Positions 1-13,334 are shown, numbered from the stretch's first letter. The stretch: DNA of 64,000 nt from Leuctra nigra (GCA_934045905.1 OW203764.1:25780954-25844953), one strand, 5' to 3'. Numbers and translations are program-made. Notes: generated from the letters alone by a model not told the origin.

Positions 1-167
1 GAGAAGGTTGTCTTTACATGTGTGCAAAATTTCAGGTCGATCGGTGAAGCGGTGCGACTTCTATTGCTTCCTTTAGCATACAAAAACAAAAACAAAAAAA
101 AAACAAAAAAAAAAACAGAGGTCCGTGCTAAAAGAGCCAAATGGAGTCGCTCGCTTCGCTCGCTCAA
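1..167 (+). mobile_element. Repeat family A, 3' part, truncated by the window start
   Basis: The sequence runs from a conserved TTTCAGGTCGATCGGTGA motif through an A-rich tract (CAAAAA units), the word AGAGGTCCGTGC and AAAGAGCCAAATGGAG, to the terminal GCTCGCTTCGCTCGCTCAA. The same order is seen in full at 42050-42927 and, inverted, at 63831-64000, with only about one mismatch to the latter. No coding sequence is present. The family is non-autonomous; its class is not settled. Confidence 0.85.
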
Positions 168-210
168 AAAATTCTAAATGACGGTTGTATATAAATGGCA
201 TATGCTCATG

Positions 211-2497
211 AATAGAAAAATGTCTTTAAAAAAACGATGCGCCAAGTCCTTTTGTAAAGTATTTCTCGGTGTTTATACTTTTATTTCAAAGATACGATTA
301 AATATTTGGAAATGTCATTGACTTGGCTTCTTTTTTGATATCACTCCTTTTCGGTGTTGAATTTTTTTAAAGTAAAGAGACTTGGCTGCCTTTTTTACCC
401 GGAGTGTTTTTTTCTGGGATATCACTTCTTTTGTTAGTTTATTCATACAGCTTGTAGCATATGTCCTACCAAGGACTAATTTCTTTAAAAAAATACGCCT
501 CAACCGATTTGGTTAGTAAGAAAAGTTGCATTTGGTACAAGCTTAAAATGATTATCCAAGAAGAATAGTCTAAGTTTCGTTACAATCTGTCCAGACGTTT
601 TCGATATCTGACTTCACTTCCAGTTTAAAAAATGGCGCTCAATAATACTGCCGCCTTGAATTCATAAAAGTGCAACATAATTGCATAATTAAGCTGCAAT
701 CTCGGCAGTTGTTTTCGATATATGACGTCACTTCCGGTTTTGAAATAGCGGCCGAAAATAATGTCATCTTGAATCCATAAATATAAGGGCTATATAATTA
801 CATAATTTAGTTGCAATCGGTACATCTGTTTTCTATAAATGACGTCACTTCCTGTTTTAAATATGGCGGCCAGAAATAATGTTGTCTTGAATTCATAATT
901 ATAAGTCCAACATAATTAGATAATTTAGTTGCAATCGGTACAGCCGTTTTCGACATATGACGTCACTTTCGGTTTTAACAATGGCGGTCGAAAATAATGT
1001 CGTCTTTAATTCAAAAATATAAGTCCTACATAATAACATAATTTAGTTGCAATCGGTACAGCCGTTTTCGATATATGACGTCACTTCCGGTTTTAACAAT
1101 GGCGGTCGAAAATAATGTCGTCTTTAATTCAAAAATATAAGTCCTACATAATTACATAATTTAGTTGCAATCGGTACATCCGTTTTTGATATATGACGTC
1201 ACTTCCGGTTTAAACAATGGCGGCCAAAAATAATGTCGTCTTGAATTCATAATTATTAGTCCTACACAATTCCAAAATTTGGTTACAATCGATACAGCCG
1301 TTTTCGATATATGACGTCACTTCCGGTTTTTGCAAATGGCGGCCGAGTACACCGCAATCTTGAATTTATAATTATTCACAATGTATGTTTACTAAATATC
1401 TATTTAAAAGTATAGGTTGGGGAATTTAGTGTCATTTAGCATATTAATGGCGTCATTTAGCATATTTATGACGTCATTTCCGGTATAGGTAATAAGAAAA
1501 CAATCTAGTTCTATCTAGTTGATACTTCATGAATGACCTTCTGAATTCTTTGGCGCTAATTTCCGTCAAATCGGTCATGCCGTTTTCAATATATGCCGTC
1601 ACTTCCGGTTTCATTTAGTGGTTCCTGCCGCCATTTCCGGTACCGTTTATTTGTATATTCATTTATCCCAATTGATTTTTCAAAAAGATTGCAGAATGCA
1701 TAGACAGGAGCTAGTTCAGTGGCAATCGGTACAGGTGTTTTCGATATATGACGTCACTTCCGGTTTCAGGAATGGCGACCGAGAACACTGTATTGAAATT
1801 ATAATTATTTTGTATTGTCTATGTTACAATGTAAGCTAATTATATGTGTATTTAAAGTATAATTTGATGAAATAAGCTAAATATTGTGAATTTATGACGT
1901 CACTTCCGGTTTAGAAAATAAGAAAATAATGTTTTTTAGTATCATACTTCATATAGATGACCATCTAAATCGAATGGCGCTAATTTCGTTCTAATCGGTC
2001 CAGCGTTTTTTATATATGACGTCACTTCCGGTTTAAAAATGGCGGCACAAAAAATTTATAAGAGGCAAGGTATCATCAGACGCCAAAAGTGCATATGTGG
2101 TAAAAATTTCAGGTTGATCGGTTCAGCCGTTTAGGCTGTGGCGGTGACAGCAACTTTTTCGGGAATCATATGAAGAAGAAGAAGAAGAAGAAGAAGAAGA
2201 AGCAGATGAAAGCGGTGTAATTTCACGATTTTCACTGCCCTCTAGGTCGTAAACGGCATGACTGGTTGTTGTCGCGTGATGTATATGTTGTTAGGTGGGC
2301 CATAGCTCAAAATTAAGACATTTCACAACAATGAGAGATTTTCCATTGTTGAGATCCAGTTGGCCGAAAATGCTATGTTGTTGCTAACAGTAAAAGTAGT
2401 TGGTCTGCTCCTCAGTTTATATAGGCATTTACGGTATGTTGAGTGACTGTGAGTGTACGGTAAGACTTGGCTGAGTGGAGCGACCGCTCCACTAGAT
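211..2497 (+). mobile_element. Helentron-like (HINE type) element, copy 1
   Basis: A non-coding element of about 2.3 kb. Its left end (ATAGAAAAATGTCTTTAAAA) is shared with two other copies. The middle is a satellite of about 118-base units, followed by a degenerate TTCAGGTTGATCGGTTCAGC segment and an (AGA)n run at 2169-2201. The right end is GTGGAGCGACCGCTCCAC, a hairpin with 8-bp stem, followed at once by CTAGAT. A terminal hairpin plus CTAG without inverted-repeat TIRs, and an internal minisatellite, are characteristic of Helentron-associated interspersed elements (DINE/HINE). No Rep/helicase ORF is present, so it is non-autonomous. Confidence 0.75.
590..2060 (+). repeat. 118-bp satellite with CRE-ETS composite motif
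   Basis: About 10-12 units; the spacing between consecutive GCCGTTTTCGA words near 941, 1059 and 1177 is 118 bases. Most units contain TGACGTCACTTCCGGTTT (a palindromic CRE joined to an ETS core), often followed within a few bases by AATGGCGGC. Later units (1440-2060) are more divergent in the spacers while the TGACGTCA-CTTCCGG core stays. No open frame runs across the array. Confidence 0.9.
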
Positions 2498-3162
2498 CTC
2501 ACCTAGAATGATCTCACACGGAGACCAATAATTGTATAGAAGTTTTGTTCAAGCTCTTTTGTATGTTATTAATAAGAAAGTCTTTAAATATTGTGCATGA
2601 GCTCCCTTAGTAACACGTTAGCTACAATTAGCTATTATTTAGTTTTGATTACTTTGATCCATTGAGATACAGGATAATAAAATACTACGTGTCCCATTGG
2701 TCAAAACTCGGTAATAATGAAGCTAACAATGCGAAAGTTCAATAAACCTGTCTTTTTATAAGATTATATTATAATACGATAATAAAAAAATACAAAACAA
2801 TGTATAATAATAGAATTAGTGTGCGTTATGCTACCAGAAGGAATGTATAAATATGTAAATTTCTTTATTATATACAGGCACGAAGGTATGCTATTTCTCT
2901 ACCGAGTATATAGCACCTCTGTTGGGTTCTAGACAGAAATATAAATTGTGTTGTTTCTGGTGGAATTTCAATATAAAATGAATATAAAGTTGTTTTATTT
3001 GTTTGAGTCAGGTATTTTCGGGTAGGTGGAACACAAACACGCAGATTCTACCGCGGAATGTAGACTTTTCCCAGCAGTTTATTATCCAGTTGCAACGCAC
3101 GGTTGCCAGACTTCGTAAGTTCACTTTCCATTTTCCGTTATTTGCGAGACACTCGCAAACAT
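2498..3162. other. AT-rich sequence, no feature seen
   Basis: Unique-looking DNA between the Helentron-like element and a trinucleotide tract. No exon, RNA gene or terminal repeat could be supported. Confidence 0.5.
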
Positions 3163-3168
3163 TATTGC

Positions 3169-3228
<60 letters not shown>

Positions 3229-3400
3229 AGTAGTAGTAGTTGATGTTTCTGTTGTTGTTACTGTTGGTGTTGTTACTGTTGTTGCTGCTGTTGCTGTTGT
3301 TGTTGCTGTTGTTGTTGTTGTTGCTGTTGTTGTTGCTGTTGCTGTTGTTGTTGTTGTAGCAGTTGTTGTTCTTGTTGTTCTTGTTGAAAACAATTTTTCT
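3163..3400. repeat. (TTG)n microsatellite
   Basis: About 240 bases of TTG repeats with scattered GTA, CTG and GCT variants; low-complexity frames on both strands (poly-Leu, poly-Asn, poly-Thr) are by-products and not genes. Confidence 0.95.
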
Positions 3401-4820
3401 TAAAATAAGCAGCAATAATTTTGTTCACATTTGAACAACCGGACGATGTAACAAATTAAACAGCTTATGAATGGCCAGCATTATTTATTTTATAGCTGTT
3501 TTTTAAAAGTATTTTGGATCCGAATTTCATATCAAACAAGCCTAAAACTGTTCTTCTATAAATACTATTTTTGATCTGATGCAAACTGTACTCAGTGGCC
3601 AATTCCTGCAGCCTTCAGTCCAAACATCAAACATTCTTCTGCTAAATACTTCAACGTATTGCATTTCAACCGAACACAGATGAAAGAGAATTCTACTTGC
3701 TGAAAGTATTTCCCCCCTCTCCCTCCCCCCCCCCCCCCCCACTCTCACCACTCTCTCACGGGACTCGACAATCTATTCAATAATGCCAATTTGAGAACCA
3801 AAGGCAGACAATTTAGTATTTCAGGCAGTCCGGTAAGAACTCAAAGAAAGCCGCATTTTGTTCATATGTAGGGCATAAAATATTAGCGAATACGATTTAA
3901 ACTTTTTGCAGACATTAAATCGAATTGAACAAGGTTCTGTACATTTGTCATTCATATCTTCTTGCAGCTGACGAAGCGTAACCGAACCGAAAACCTGCAC
4001 TCTTCGAACACTTTTCACTATAATAAAATAATATTTGAAATTCGACGGAAATAGTTTAAATATATTCCTTTCTAAAGGTCTGTACAGGAACTATATTTTG
4101 AATGGGACGATGGAGAGGGGGGGCAAAATTAAGCTAATTCTTAAAGAGTCAGTTGTTGAATTGAGAATGGCTATGAATAATGAGTTCTCCCGACCCCAAG
4201 GAAGGGTTTTTGAGGAAAGGTTTCAAACGAACCTGGAATGGTTAAAATTAAATAAACTTGTGTATTTTATGGAGTAAGTTTTCTCATGAAAATGTCTGTA
4301 AAATATTTGTAATTTCTTGGATCTAAAATGTTAATAAATAGAAGAAAAATTTGTGAAACATCTTTAGGGGTAAAATCGTCAATTGAGTCACTGGGGGATG
4401 GTAAATCTATATGGCTAGACAACAGTGAAACGGTCTCCCCAGTTCCGTGCAAACAACTCACAAACAAACGAACTAAGAAAACAAAGATGAGAGAGAAACC
4501 AGCACGCTCCTTCATTGATTTATTGATTATCTGTAAACACTGAGGGATTGTCCCTGAATTTCTTGATACTCAGTTGATACCTAGCTGATATCTCAGATCC
4601 GCTTGCTGAGAACAAGCCTCTGTTTGGAACTGAAGTTTCATTCCATTCTCCTACGCTGTGTTAGTAATGTGAACATTCCCGATACTTTTGGGAAATATTC
4701 CGCAAAATTCCCGAAAATTCTCAAATTCCCCAATATTCCCAGGAAAATTCCCTCCATAAAGTGGTGTCCCATGATATGTTGATACATTTTGTGTGTGTGG
4801 GAGAGGGTAAAAATATCTTT
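3401..4820. other. Non-coding stretch with C-run
   Basis: Holds a 16-base C run (3725-3740) and a TTCCC-rich patch (about 4676-4755). Short open frames here lack coding signatures. Confidence 0.5.
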
Positions 4821-5248
4821 AGAGAGGAAAGTCACGTGAAATTTTATTCTAGTTAATTTGTAAATATCTACACAAATAACAATAACAAACACACTTATCA
4901 CCAGCGAAATTTTAAATTTTCATTCATAAAAATCAAATTCAAATGTGATGGGAAATTTTGGCGGGAAAAACGGCAGGCAACGAGAATCAGGATTGTGATG
5001 TAAAATTTCCAAGTCTCCAACAATGTATTACCATGATGATCCCTTTGTTGCTATGGCAATATAGAGGATTGTGGTGTCATTGTCAATTTTCCTGTTTTAA
5101 AATTGTAAGAAAATTATCAAACTTTGTTACTGAATTTCTCGAAAACTATTCGTCTCACAACAACAAAAATACTATATCTGTGTTCAGCAACATCTCAACT
5201 TTAATAAAATAACTATTATTCTGAAATCTATTTGATAAGTGTATTCCC
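4821..5248 (+). mobile_element. MITE family B, copy 1
   Basis: About 430 bases that align along their length, inverted, with 46010-46429: shared segments include GTGAAATTTTATTCTAGT near the left end, TTCATTCATAAAAATC in the middle and CAACATCTCAACTTT near the right end. Both ends resemble the family's short inverted repeat (GGGAAGTCTC-like) but are mutated here. No transposase is encoded. Confidence 0.75.
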
Positions 5249-8200
5249 TAATATTATTACGGGAGGAGGGTCCGAGGAGGGTCCAATACAGTCCGATACA
5301 CGGAAACAAATGAAAATAAATATACATATTCATTTAAATATGTGCACACATTACGTCCTTCGATAATTTTGTTTTAGGAACCAAACATCGACAGTCGTGA
5401 TGACAACTGCTTCAGAACATGAAGAAAGTCGCTTAGCTCTGCTTCTACTTTCACACAGAGTCTATCGATCCATGAATTCATTGTACTGTAATTTGTAACG
5501 TCACGTCGCCCGCTAACATGATTAGGAAAGAATAATTACTTGCTAACAAAACCACTGGTCGAACCGCACAGAATAATTACACTTGTTTTTCAGCGCCGAC
5601 GAAAAACAATTTCACTATTCGGTGTTCCCAACAGTGGAACATGGAAACGCAAGGAATTTGCATTCAAATTGTTACAGGGAATTCAATACAAATATATTAA
5701 AATGTTCTAGGTCATAGAATATTAAGAATTCTTTTGTTTAACTGAAAAATAATATGAGTCTATACTTGTATTTGAAGTGATTATTAAATGACGGTATGAA
5801 TATTTATACCTTTTGATCTAGGCTATAGTAACTCCAGAATTAATAGTTTTTTTTATCATACAACTCCAGTTAAATATAGGGCAAAAGACGTACATTTTAT
5901 TCACAAAAATAAAATTTATTCATTATTAAAATTTATTACATTTGTGATAATAACGCAGAATATACTAAGATATATCAGAAAAGAAGTAAAATAAAGGGAA
6001 CTCATTCTATGACTTATGAAAGTGACTATCTGCAGATTTGGTGGAGGCGCCGGTTTTGATCTGTACCAGTTGGCAACACCGAACACCGTTTCACGCCTCC
6101 ATTAGCAAACTACCCCGCGTCAATTCATAGCTGTTGCTGAATAATATCAGTTTACATAGATCAAACCCACAACACAATCAAGGTGACGTTGTGGTCAAAT
6201 ACTGGACTCATATTTCAACAGGAGTGTTTCATTCCGCATCGATCGTTTTCGTGGACTGTACGATGAAAAAGTGAGCCGTGGATGAAATGCAGATATCCGT
6301 ACTGAAATCAATGCTAGTTATTTTTGTGTGAGAAATAGTCGTATAAATTTCAATTGCAAACACTGAGATAACTATTTGCATTATTTCGCTGATCTAAGCG
6401 CTCAATTGCTTTTGTCACTGTATCATGTGTATACCTGTTGGTACGCAAATTAGTATTTCCATGTCCTACATGTGTTTGACATGTGCAACACGTTGTTCTC
6501 AATCTGAGCAAAAAGTCTCGTTTAGTCTGAGCTTAATCGATTCAGAACTTCATTGTATTTGTCTTGTACATACATGCCAAACACAACATACATTATTATT
6601 GAAATCAGCAATCCAACCAGTACATTCATAGCAGTTGCAATTACTAATCTTTCAAAAGCAATTAATTCAGAGCTATGAATTATCCTAGATTGTAAACAAA
6701 ACAATGGTTTAAATTGCTTGTCATAGCGAATACACACACGTTACGTATACAAATGATGTGGTGAGCAATGTAATAAATCTGCAAAATCAATATTCTATAA
6801 ATAAAATGGCGAAACTAATTAGTTAAAAAATTACCACGCCTTGAATGGTTCATAATTGATAGTATTTCTACATTCTCAAATTACCTAAACGTCCATCTTA
6901 GATTTGATGTTAAAAAATCTAAAATATACGAATTATAGACTGTACGAGAAACGTTAAAAATTGAAATCTAGTCAATCTTTCAAAAGCCAATATTTATTTT
7001 CTTCTTATTTCTTCAAAATCTATTTGTTTAGAATCTATAGGCTCTCCGTGTTTCTTCCGTGCTATTGAGTGTAGTTTGGCTCACCCTGTACACCACCACT
7101 GATGACGTAACGATGATGAGACGTCGTTAAGCGTCGCCACGTGACGTCGTGGCGTCGGCCGATGGAACAGATATCTGCTAATAGTCGCGCGAAAAGAGTT
7201 GATGGAAAACACTTAAATTCCCGTCACACGGCACATTTATTCCTAGATAAAGTTGGAAGAGAATGTGTATTGATCCTCTGAGAACCTATCTACAGGCGTA
7301 AACGGGAGATTGGATATCTGTTTTATCCGCAAAGAAGCATCGATTTTCATTTTTGCTTCTACCTGAAGCTTGCACCTAATCTTTCATTACTGCCTAAATA
7401 TTTTCGAACGAAGCTTCAAACTTAACATTTTCATGAATACATTTCTAACACTTTGTAATAATTCGATAATATACTAAAAATGCATGAAAATTTGTCAGAA
7501 TTGTGCCTCTGTGAGCATTATGCATTTAAATAATACTTGAATTTTCATTTAACATAATTAACAAACAGAACTGTCACAAACGTAATCCGATATTAAAAAT
7601 TAAAGTACCTATACTTAGGTATCGGTAAATGTGCAAAACATCATAAGTTAACCAGACTTGTAAATTCGCAACAAATCATGTGTACCCAAAACCTAACAAC
7701 CGGCAGGGAGAATTTAATTTTATGCATTCGAATTTTCAGCTTGATCGCAGGAACGGTTTGACCAAGAAGCGCAAGATAAGTGTAAAATCGAGGAAAATTG
7801 ACAACTGAATTCTTGTAAGGACCATCTCTTCCCTCGCCTCTGCAGAGGATTATTTCGTGACACCAGCAACTAATGATGTACAAGGTGTAATATCTTGGAC
7901 TCGTCTTAGAGCTGAACTTGTCCATGCGGTTCACATGCGATGTCTGATCGAGATTGAAAACCGTCTGAATGGAACGCGCTCGTGTTCAGATGCATTTCAA
8001 AACTCAAATTGCATTTGCAGAACTCGGTTGAAATCCTTATCGAAGTTGGTCGAACCACTTCACATGATGGCTCCCCTCGTCGTTGTACTTCTGTCGGTGA
8101 CACGATAATCTCTCGCATTCTCATGTGCTTTGGACTGTTGGTGACACAAAACTAACTTTCCACGGGTGCAATTTGCGAGATCGATCGATTCGAAAAGTCA

Positions 8201-8585
8201 TACGGATCCACGGCCTTCTGAGGCCCTATTCTGTAACTTTAAAACACGGCCACATGGAGTAACATTGCATCGAATTGATTTCAAGACGAATCGGGAATTT
8301 TAAAGTTATATAATAAGGTGCTGACGTCAGACCAAACAAAATAATAACCTAATTTGGTAGAAAAAGTCCTGAAAAAGATCTATGAGTACACACTAATATA
8401 AGAAATTACATGCGATGGAAAATAAGGGGTTTGGGGGCCAAGCCCCCAAAGAAAAAAATTCTCAATGTCATTATAGTTTCGGTTGGTATACTTTTTGTTC
8501 CCAATTAAAGTCTTGAGTCTCTATTTCTTTACTTTTCCACACATGTCTTGTGGTTCTATTCAATGTTTGTTATTTGTGAAATTAC
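5249..8585. other. 3.3 kb without recognised gene; expected home or passage of later CCN introns
   Basis: I searched the minus strand for the rest of the VWC domain, TSP1 and cystine-knot exons and saw none. The only structured item is a short perfect hairpin at 8430-8450 (TTTGGGGGC, loop CAA, GCCCCCAAA), a motif often seen inside degraded DNA-transposon fragments. Confidence 0.5.
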
Positions 8586-8677
8586 CTGACAAGAGCACTG
8601 CGTGCGACAGTCCAGTAGGAAAGTCTCGCCGTTGTCGTATGTTTGGTTTATCACTGTGCAGGGCAGTCCTTTGATTA
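8586..8677 (-). CDS. Ccn: CCN-family gene, exon with start of VWC domain
   Basis: A 92-base exon lies between a strong polypyrimidine tract plus acceptor (TTTTTTGTGTTTCAG) and donor CAG|GTAATT. Read in phase 1, as required by the preceding IGFBP exon, it is open for 31 residues, with pattern GLPC, TYDNGETF and DCRTQCSCQ. This is the start of a von Willebrand factor type C module (cysteine, then Y-x-x-GE-x-F, then C-x3-C-x-C). In CCN proteins VWC directly follows IGFBP. It ends in phase 0, so the rest of VWC should start a new exon. No convincing continuation was seen in bases 1-8585. Confidence 0.88.
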
Positions 8678-10200
8678 CTGAAACACAAAAAAGCGAGATA
8701 TTAAAAAAATAAAACTCACATTTACCAGAGAGACATTTCTTGAGACTTCATGTTTCGAAAATCACATTTCAATAGCTGTTGGCTATTCGACGATAAATTC
8801 GCCGTTAGATTTGAATGAAAAGCAAATCATAGCATAGCAACTAATATTTAAATAATGTACTCGAAGATCAAAGATGTGATCTTCTTGCCCACTCTCAATG
8901 TTTGTGTTTTTTTATATGTGCTTTTGTAGTCCACGTGCAATTTTGGTATAATCTTATGGGTTTTGAAAGTATTTCTAGGTATTCTTAGATCATACAAATC
9001 ATTTTAATACATAACCAATTAAGATCAATGTGGCTGATGTACGTAAACTGAAATGAAAACATTTGTACTGACGCATTTGTTCAGCGAGGCGTTACAAAAA
9101 ATAACGATTGCAAACTTATAATTTATCTGCTGCTTTTCTAAATCTTCACTTTAATTTTCCGTATAAATCCAAGGGGACAAGTGTTCCTTTAACCCCATCC
9201 TATCAACGGTGCTTTCTTATCTCCAGAGGCTGCGAGAGGAGAGTAAATCTTGTTCTGGAGCGAGACAAGGGCACGACAGGATCAAGGCAAGCTTGTTCAA
9301 CTTCTAATCAGATCGCAGAAGAAATCTCGTGAATCATTTCTCTGTTGCAGACAGAAGATATATTGGTCCAGGGTGTAATGGGCCACGTAGCTAATAACTA
9401 GGGTTAGATTGTTGATATTGTATAAATAACATACGCCAAGTTCATGTTAAGAATTTACTGTTTCTTTGCAAAAGATATCCCGCTCTTGCAGGATGAATAA
9501 AAATATCACATACATCAAAATTAAAAGCATTATTTTTTCCATCGGTCAAATGGAATTATTTTTGTATTATTATGAAGTTATTGAAGTTACACATTCTCGG
9601 TTTGAACTCAAACACACAGAACTAACTAAAAGATCGATGTCAAGATTGTGGAGACGAAACCAATGCCAGGGAATGACGGTTGTTATGAACAAGATGGAGG
9701 AAAGTTTTTCTTCTTTTTGTCTTTCATAACGAGAGCGAAATGTTTGAAAAGTAGAGACTCGTTCCAGGTTTGTAAGAACTTGAGTAAAACTTGGAAACAT
9801 CATTCTGACTCAATTATTGTCCTCGACGGATATTTCTTAATTGACGCAAAGCCTCGGGCTCTGTACATCTCATCAAAAGTGAAATCAGGAAAATTACTTT
9901 TTAATTTTTTATTTAAAATCAAATTAAGATAAGATTTTAATTAACTCTTGAGTTTGTCTTCTTCTTCTTCATTTGAACATTCTTAAGTGCTAACCTTATC
10001 ACATTTCAACTAGCTGCATCCCTACGAATAGTTTATTTTCAAACTGACCTTATGCTTGGGACAAAGATACCGACTTGCTCTGAAATACCTCTAAACCATT
10101 TTAAAACACGCGCACAGGCTTGCAGTTCATGTTACAACAAAAACAAGTCAATAATCGTCCTCTTGCTGCAAAAATACGACTCTTCCTATAGAAACTAATA
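8678..10200. other. Intron 2 sequence, nothing recognised
   Basis: AT-rich intronic DNA directly upstream (on the gene) of the VWC exon acceptor. Open frames up to about 94 codons overlap each other in conflicting frames and lack domain signals. Confidence 0.5.
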
Positions 10201-10405
10201 CCGGGTGGCGCAAAAAAAAACAATTTTTTTACAACAAAATTTGAACAGCTGTAACTTTTTTTCTACAATAGTTATATTTTTGAAACTTGCACATATTAAA
10301 TTTTGGTATGTTTTCTAATATGTGTACAAATTTCAGAATCCTATCTGTAATAGTTTCGATATATAGTGACCTCTCAATCAGGGTGATTTTTTTTGCGCCC
10401 CCCGG
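10201..10405. mobile_element. Mariner-type MITE with TA target duplication
   Basis: A 205-base element with inverted ends CCGGGTGGCGCAAAAAAAA and, on the other strand, CCGGGGGGCGCAAAAAAAA, flanked on both sides by TA (10199-10200 and 10406-10407). Interior is AT-rich and non-coding. The TA flank and short TIRs point to a Tc1/mariner-mobilised element. Confidence 0.8.
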
Positions 10406-11205
10406 TATGTTATGTACGACAGAAGCTTTAGAGCTTCATTTCCGTCTAAAGTTGCACGCGCCTTAGTTTAAGTTTCTATTTCAAATATAGACAGGAAAAT
10501 AATATAAACGTCATCAAGAGTTTTAGTTTTAAATTACATTACAAATACATACATTTGTTATGCGGAAACCCTTGAGTAGCAGAATACTCTCTTTTGCAGA
10601 TATTTTGGAAATCCTATACCAAGAAGAAGTCATGGTCCTTTACAGAAAATTAATACCGGTTTCATTTTATGGTAATTAATTTTATTCCTACAGGAGATGT
10701 GCAGTTATTCAACAATATGCAGTTAAACTTAAAATACAATTTAATTTGAATTCATTGCATTAAAAGTATCAGAACAAGTAGATTTATTGCAGAGTCTCAA
10801 TTACATCCTCATTGTTAAAACTTACAACTCTCTCCCGAAGAGATTCGTTCTGTCAAACAGGTCCATGCGATAAGACGCCGAAACAGAACATGCAACGGAA
10901 GAGCAACAGATATTTCACAACTCGGCAAAGACTCCAAGCTCCATTCCATTGATCGGCCGTGAGCTTATCAGTATACAAGCTCGATACAACCGCGACCGGC
11001 TCAAGCTTTGAGAAAATCATCTCCACGCGAAGACATAAGCCGATTTCATAAGACCTGACTCTAGGACTCATACACAGCCAGATTGAGATATCGTAATCGG
11101 TGCATGGCTAGGCCCAGTTCACAAGCTTCTTTTAGGACAGATAAAGTGATCTTTAGCCTTCTAGGTGGCTGGCCTCATCGGATGTTACCGTGGTAACCAT
11201 TATGA
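10406..11205. other. Intron 2 sequence, nothing recognised
   Basis: A somewhat GC-richer patch at 10830-11070 has a 72-codon minus-strand frame, but no splice sites or family match were seen. Confidence 0.45.
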
Positions 11206-12665
11206 ATCTAGTGGAGCGGTCGCTCCACCCAGCCAAGTCGTACTATACACTCACAGTCACTCAACATACCGTAAATGCCTAATAAACTGAGGAGCAGACC
11301 AAACACTTTTACTGTAAGCAACAACATGGCATTTTCGGCCTACTGGATCTCAAAATTGGTAAATCTCACATTGTTGCGAAATATCTTAATTTCGAGCTAT
11401 GGCCCACCCCACTACATATACCAAATTTGGGAACAATAGGTTATGCCATTTGCGCGCTAGAGGACCGAGAAAACAGTGAAATTACACCACTTTCTGATTC
11501 TGAAGATGATGATGATTCTGATGATATCACGAAACGTCGCTATCACCGCCACAGCCTAAACGGCTGAACCGATCGACCTGAAATTTTTACCACATGTGCA
11601 CTTTTGGCGTCTGAGGTGCCTTTTTATAAAACCAACCGGAAGCCGCCATTTTGAAACCGGAAGTGACGTCATAACTCAAAAACGTCTGGACCGATTAGAA
11701 CGAAATTAGCGCCATTCGATTTAGATGGTCATCTATATGAAGTATCAATAAAAAAAATATTATTTTCTTATTTTTTAAACCGGAAGTGACGTCATAAATA
11801 CGCAATATTTAACTTATTTCAACAAATTATACTTAAAATACGTACATAATTAACTTACATTGTAACATAGACAATACAATTTATATATTCAAGGTAGCAG
11901 TGTTCTCGGCCGCCATTCCTGAAACCGGAAGTGACGTCATATATCTAAAACGCCTGTACCGATTGCAACTGAACTAGCTCCTGCGTATTCATTCTGCTAT
12001 TTATTTGAAAAATCAATTGTGAAAAATGAATAAATAAATTAATGGTACCGGAAATGGCGGCAGGAACCACTAAATGAAACCGGAAGTGACGTCATATATT
12101 ACAAACGGCATGACCGATTTTACGGAAATATAGGGATTAGGAATTCAGATGGTCGTTCATGAAGGTATCAACTAGATAAAACTAGATTGTTTTCTTATTA
12201 CCTATACCGGAATTCGGCCGCTATTTCAAAACCGGAAGTGACGTCATGTATCGAAAACGGCTGGATCGATTATAACGAAACTTAAGCTATTCTTCTTGGA
12301 TAATCATTTTCATCTTATACCAAACGCAACTTTTCATAGTAACCAAATCGGTTGAGGCGTATTTTTTTAAAGAAATTAGTCCCTGCTCGGACATGTGCTA
12401 CAAGCTGTATGAATAAACTAACAAAAGAAGTGATATCCCAGAAAAAACACTCCGTGTAAAAATACCAGCCAAGTCTCTTTAACTATAAAAAAAAATAGAA
12501 GAAATCTAAAAATTCAGCACTGAAAAGGAGTGATATCAAAAAAGGAGCCAAGTCAACGAATTTTCCAAATTTTAATCGTACCATTGAAATAAAAATATCA
12601 ACCCCCGAGAAATACTTAAAAAAAGGACTTGGCGCATCGTTTTTTTAAAGACATTTTTCTATTCT
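11206..12665 (-). mobile_element. Helentron-like (HINE type) element, copy 2
   Basis: Inverted relative to copy 1, about 1.46 kb. Its terminal hairpin (11211-11228, GTGGAGCG-GT-CGCTCCAC on the plus strand) is next to ATCTAG, the same end as copy 1. The element carries about five satellite units with AAACCGGAAGTGACGTCA, a (GAT)n-like tract near 11500, and ends at 12665 with the 5' end sequence common to the family. Fewer satellite units explain the shorter length. Confidence 0.75.
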
Positions 12666-13334
12666 TAAGCTTATGCCACTCACATACTACGTAGTTCAGA
12701 AATGCCTAGAAAAATTGGGACAAAACTTTCAAATTAAATATTGAACATTCTGTAAAATATTTTAAATTTAAATATAAGTACGCAAAGAAACATAGCATTG
12801 TCTTACAAGCAATAAATACAGAACAGTTGTGTTTGTGATTGGTAGGTACCTATAGTTTTGTGGGTACATCAACATACCTACTACAGCATTATACTTTGAA
12901 CCTTCTCGCCGTGTAATTAATTGCTATTAATTAACATTTTATACCAAAAAAATTCATAAATTACATAACGTATTACTTTAGATAAAAATCTAGTCAGTAA
13001 TTATTTGAGCAGCATGGCTCAGTGCACTAGTCACTTATACAAATCTCATTGACGGCCTTCTTGTAATGAGCGCTTTCGCTATTTCCCTCAGTCACGATAT
13101 TGAGAAGTATGATTGATTAATATGACCCTAGAAATAGTGGCAATAACGAATAGACTAGGCCGCTTCCGTTTATTCGTTATTCGTTTATCCGTTTATTTCC
13201 TCTGAATATTGACAAAATACCAAAACTGCCAGTAGGTAAGAGTACTAGTTATATTAAAACGTAGTATGATTCGTCGATAATGAATGTGATATACTCAGGA
13301 AAATATACTTGTAGAGTTCTTCCTATACTTTTAG
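12666..13334. other. 670-bp spacer between two inverted Helentron-like 5' ends
   Basis: No gene or repeat was recognised. Its position between 12430-12665 and 13335-13563, which are inverted copies of the same 5' segment, makes it the loop of a large potential hairpin. Confidence 0.6.

Noticed and set aside
3008..3415. Long poly-Asn/poly-Thr/poly-Leu open frames
   Set aside because: They are translations of the (TTG)n microsatellite in several frames.
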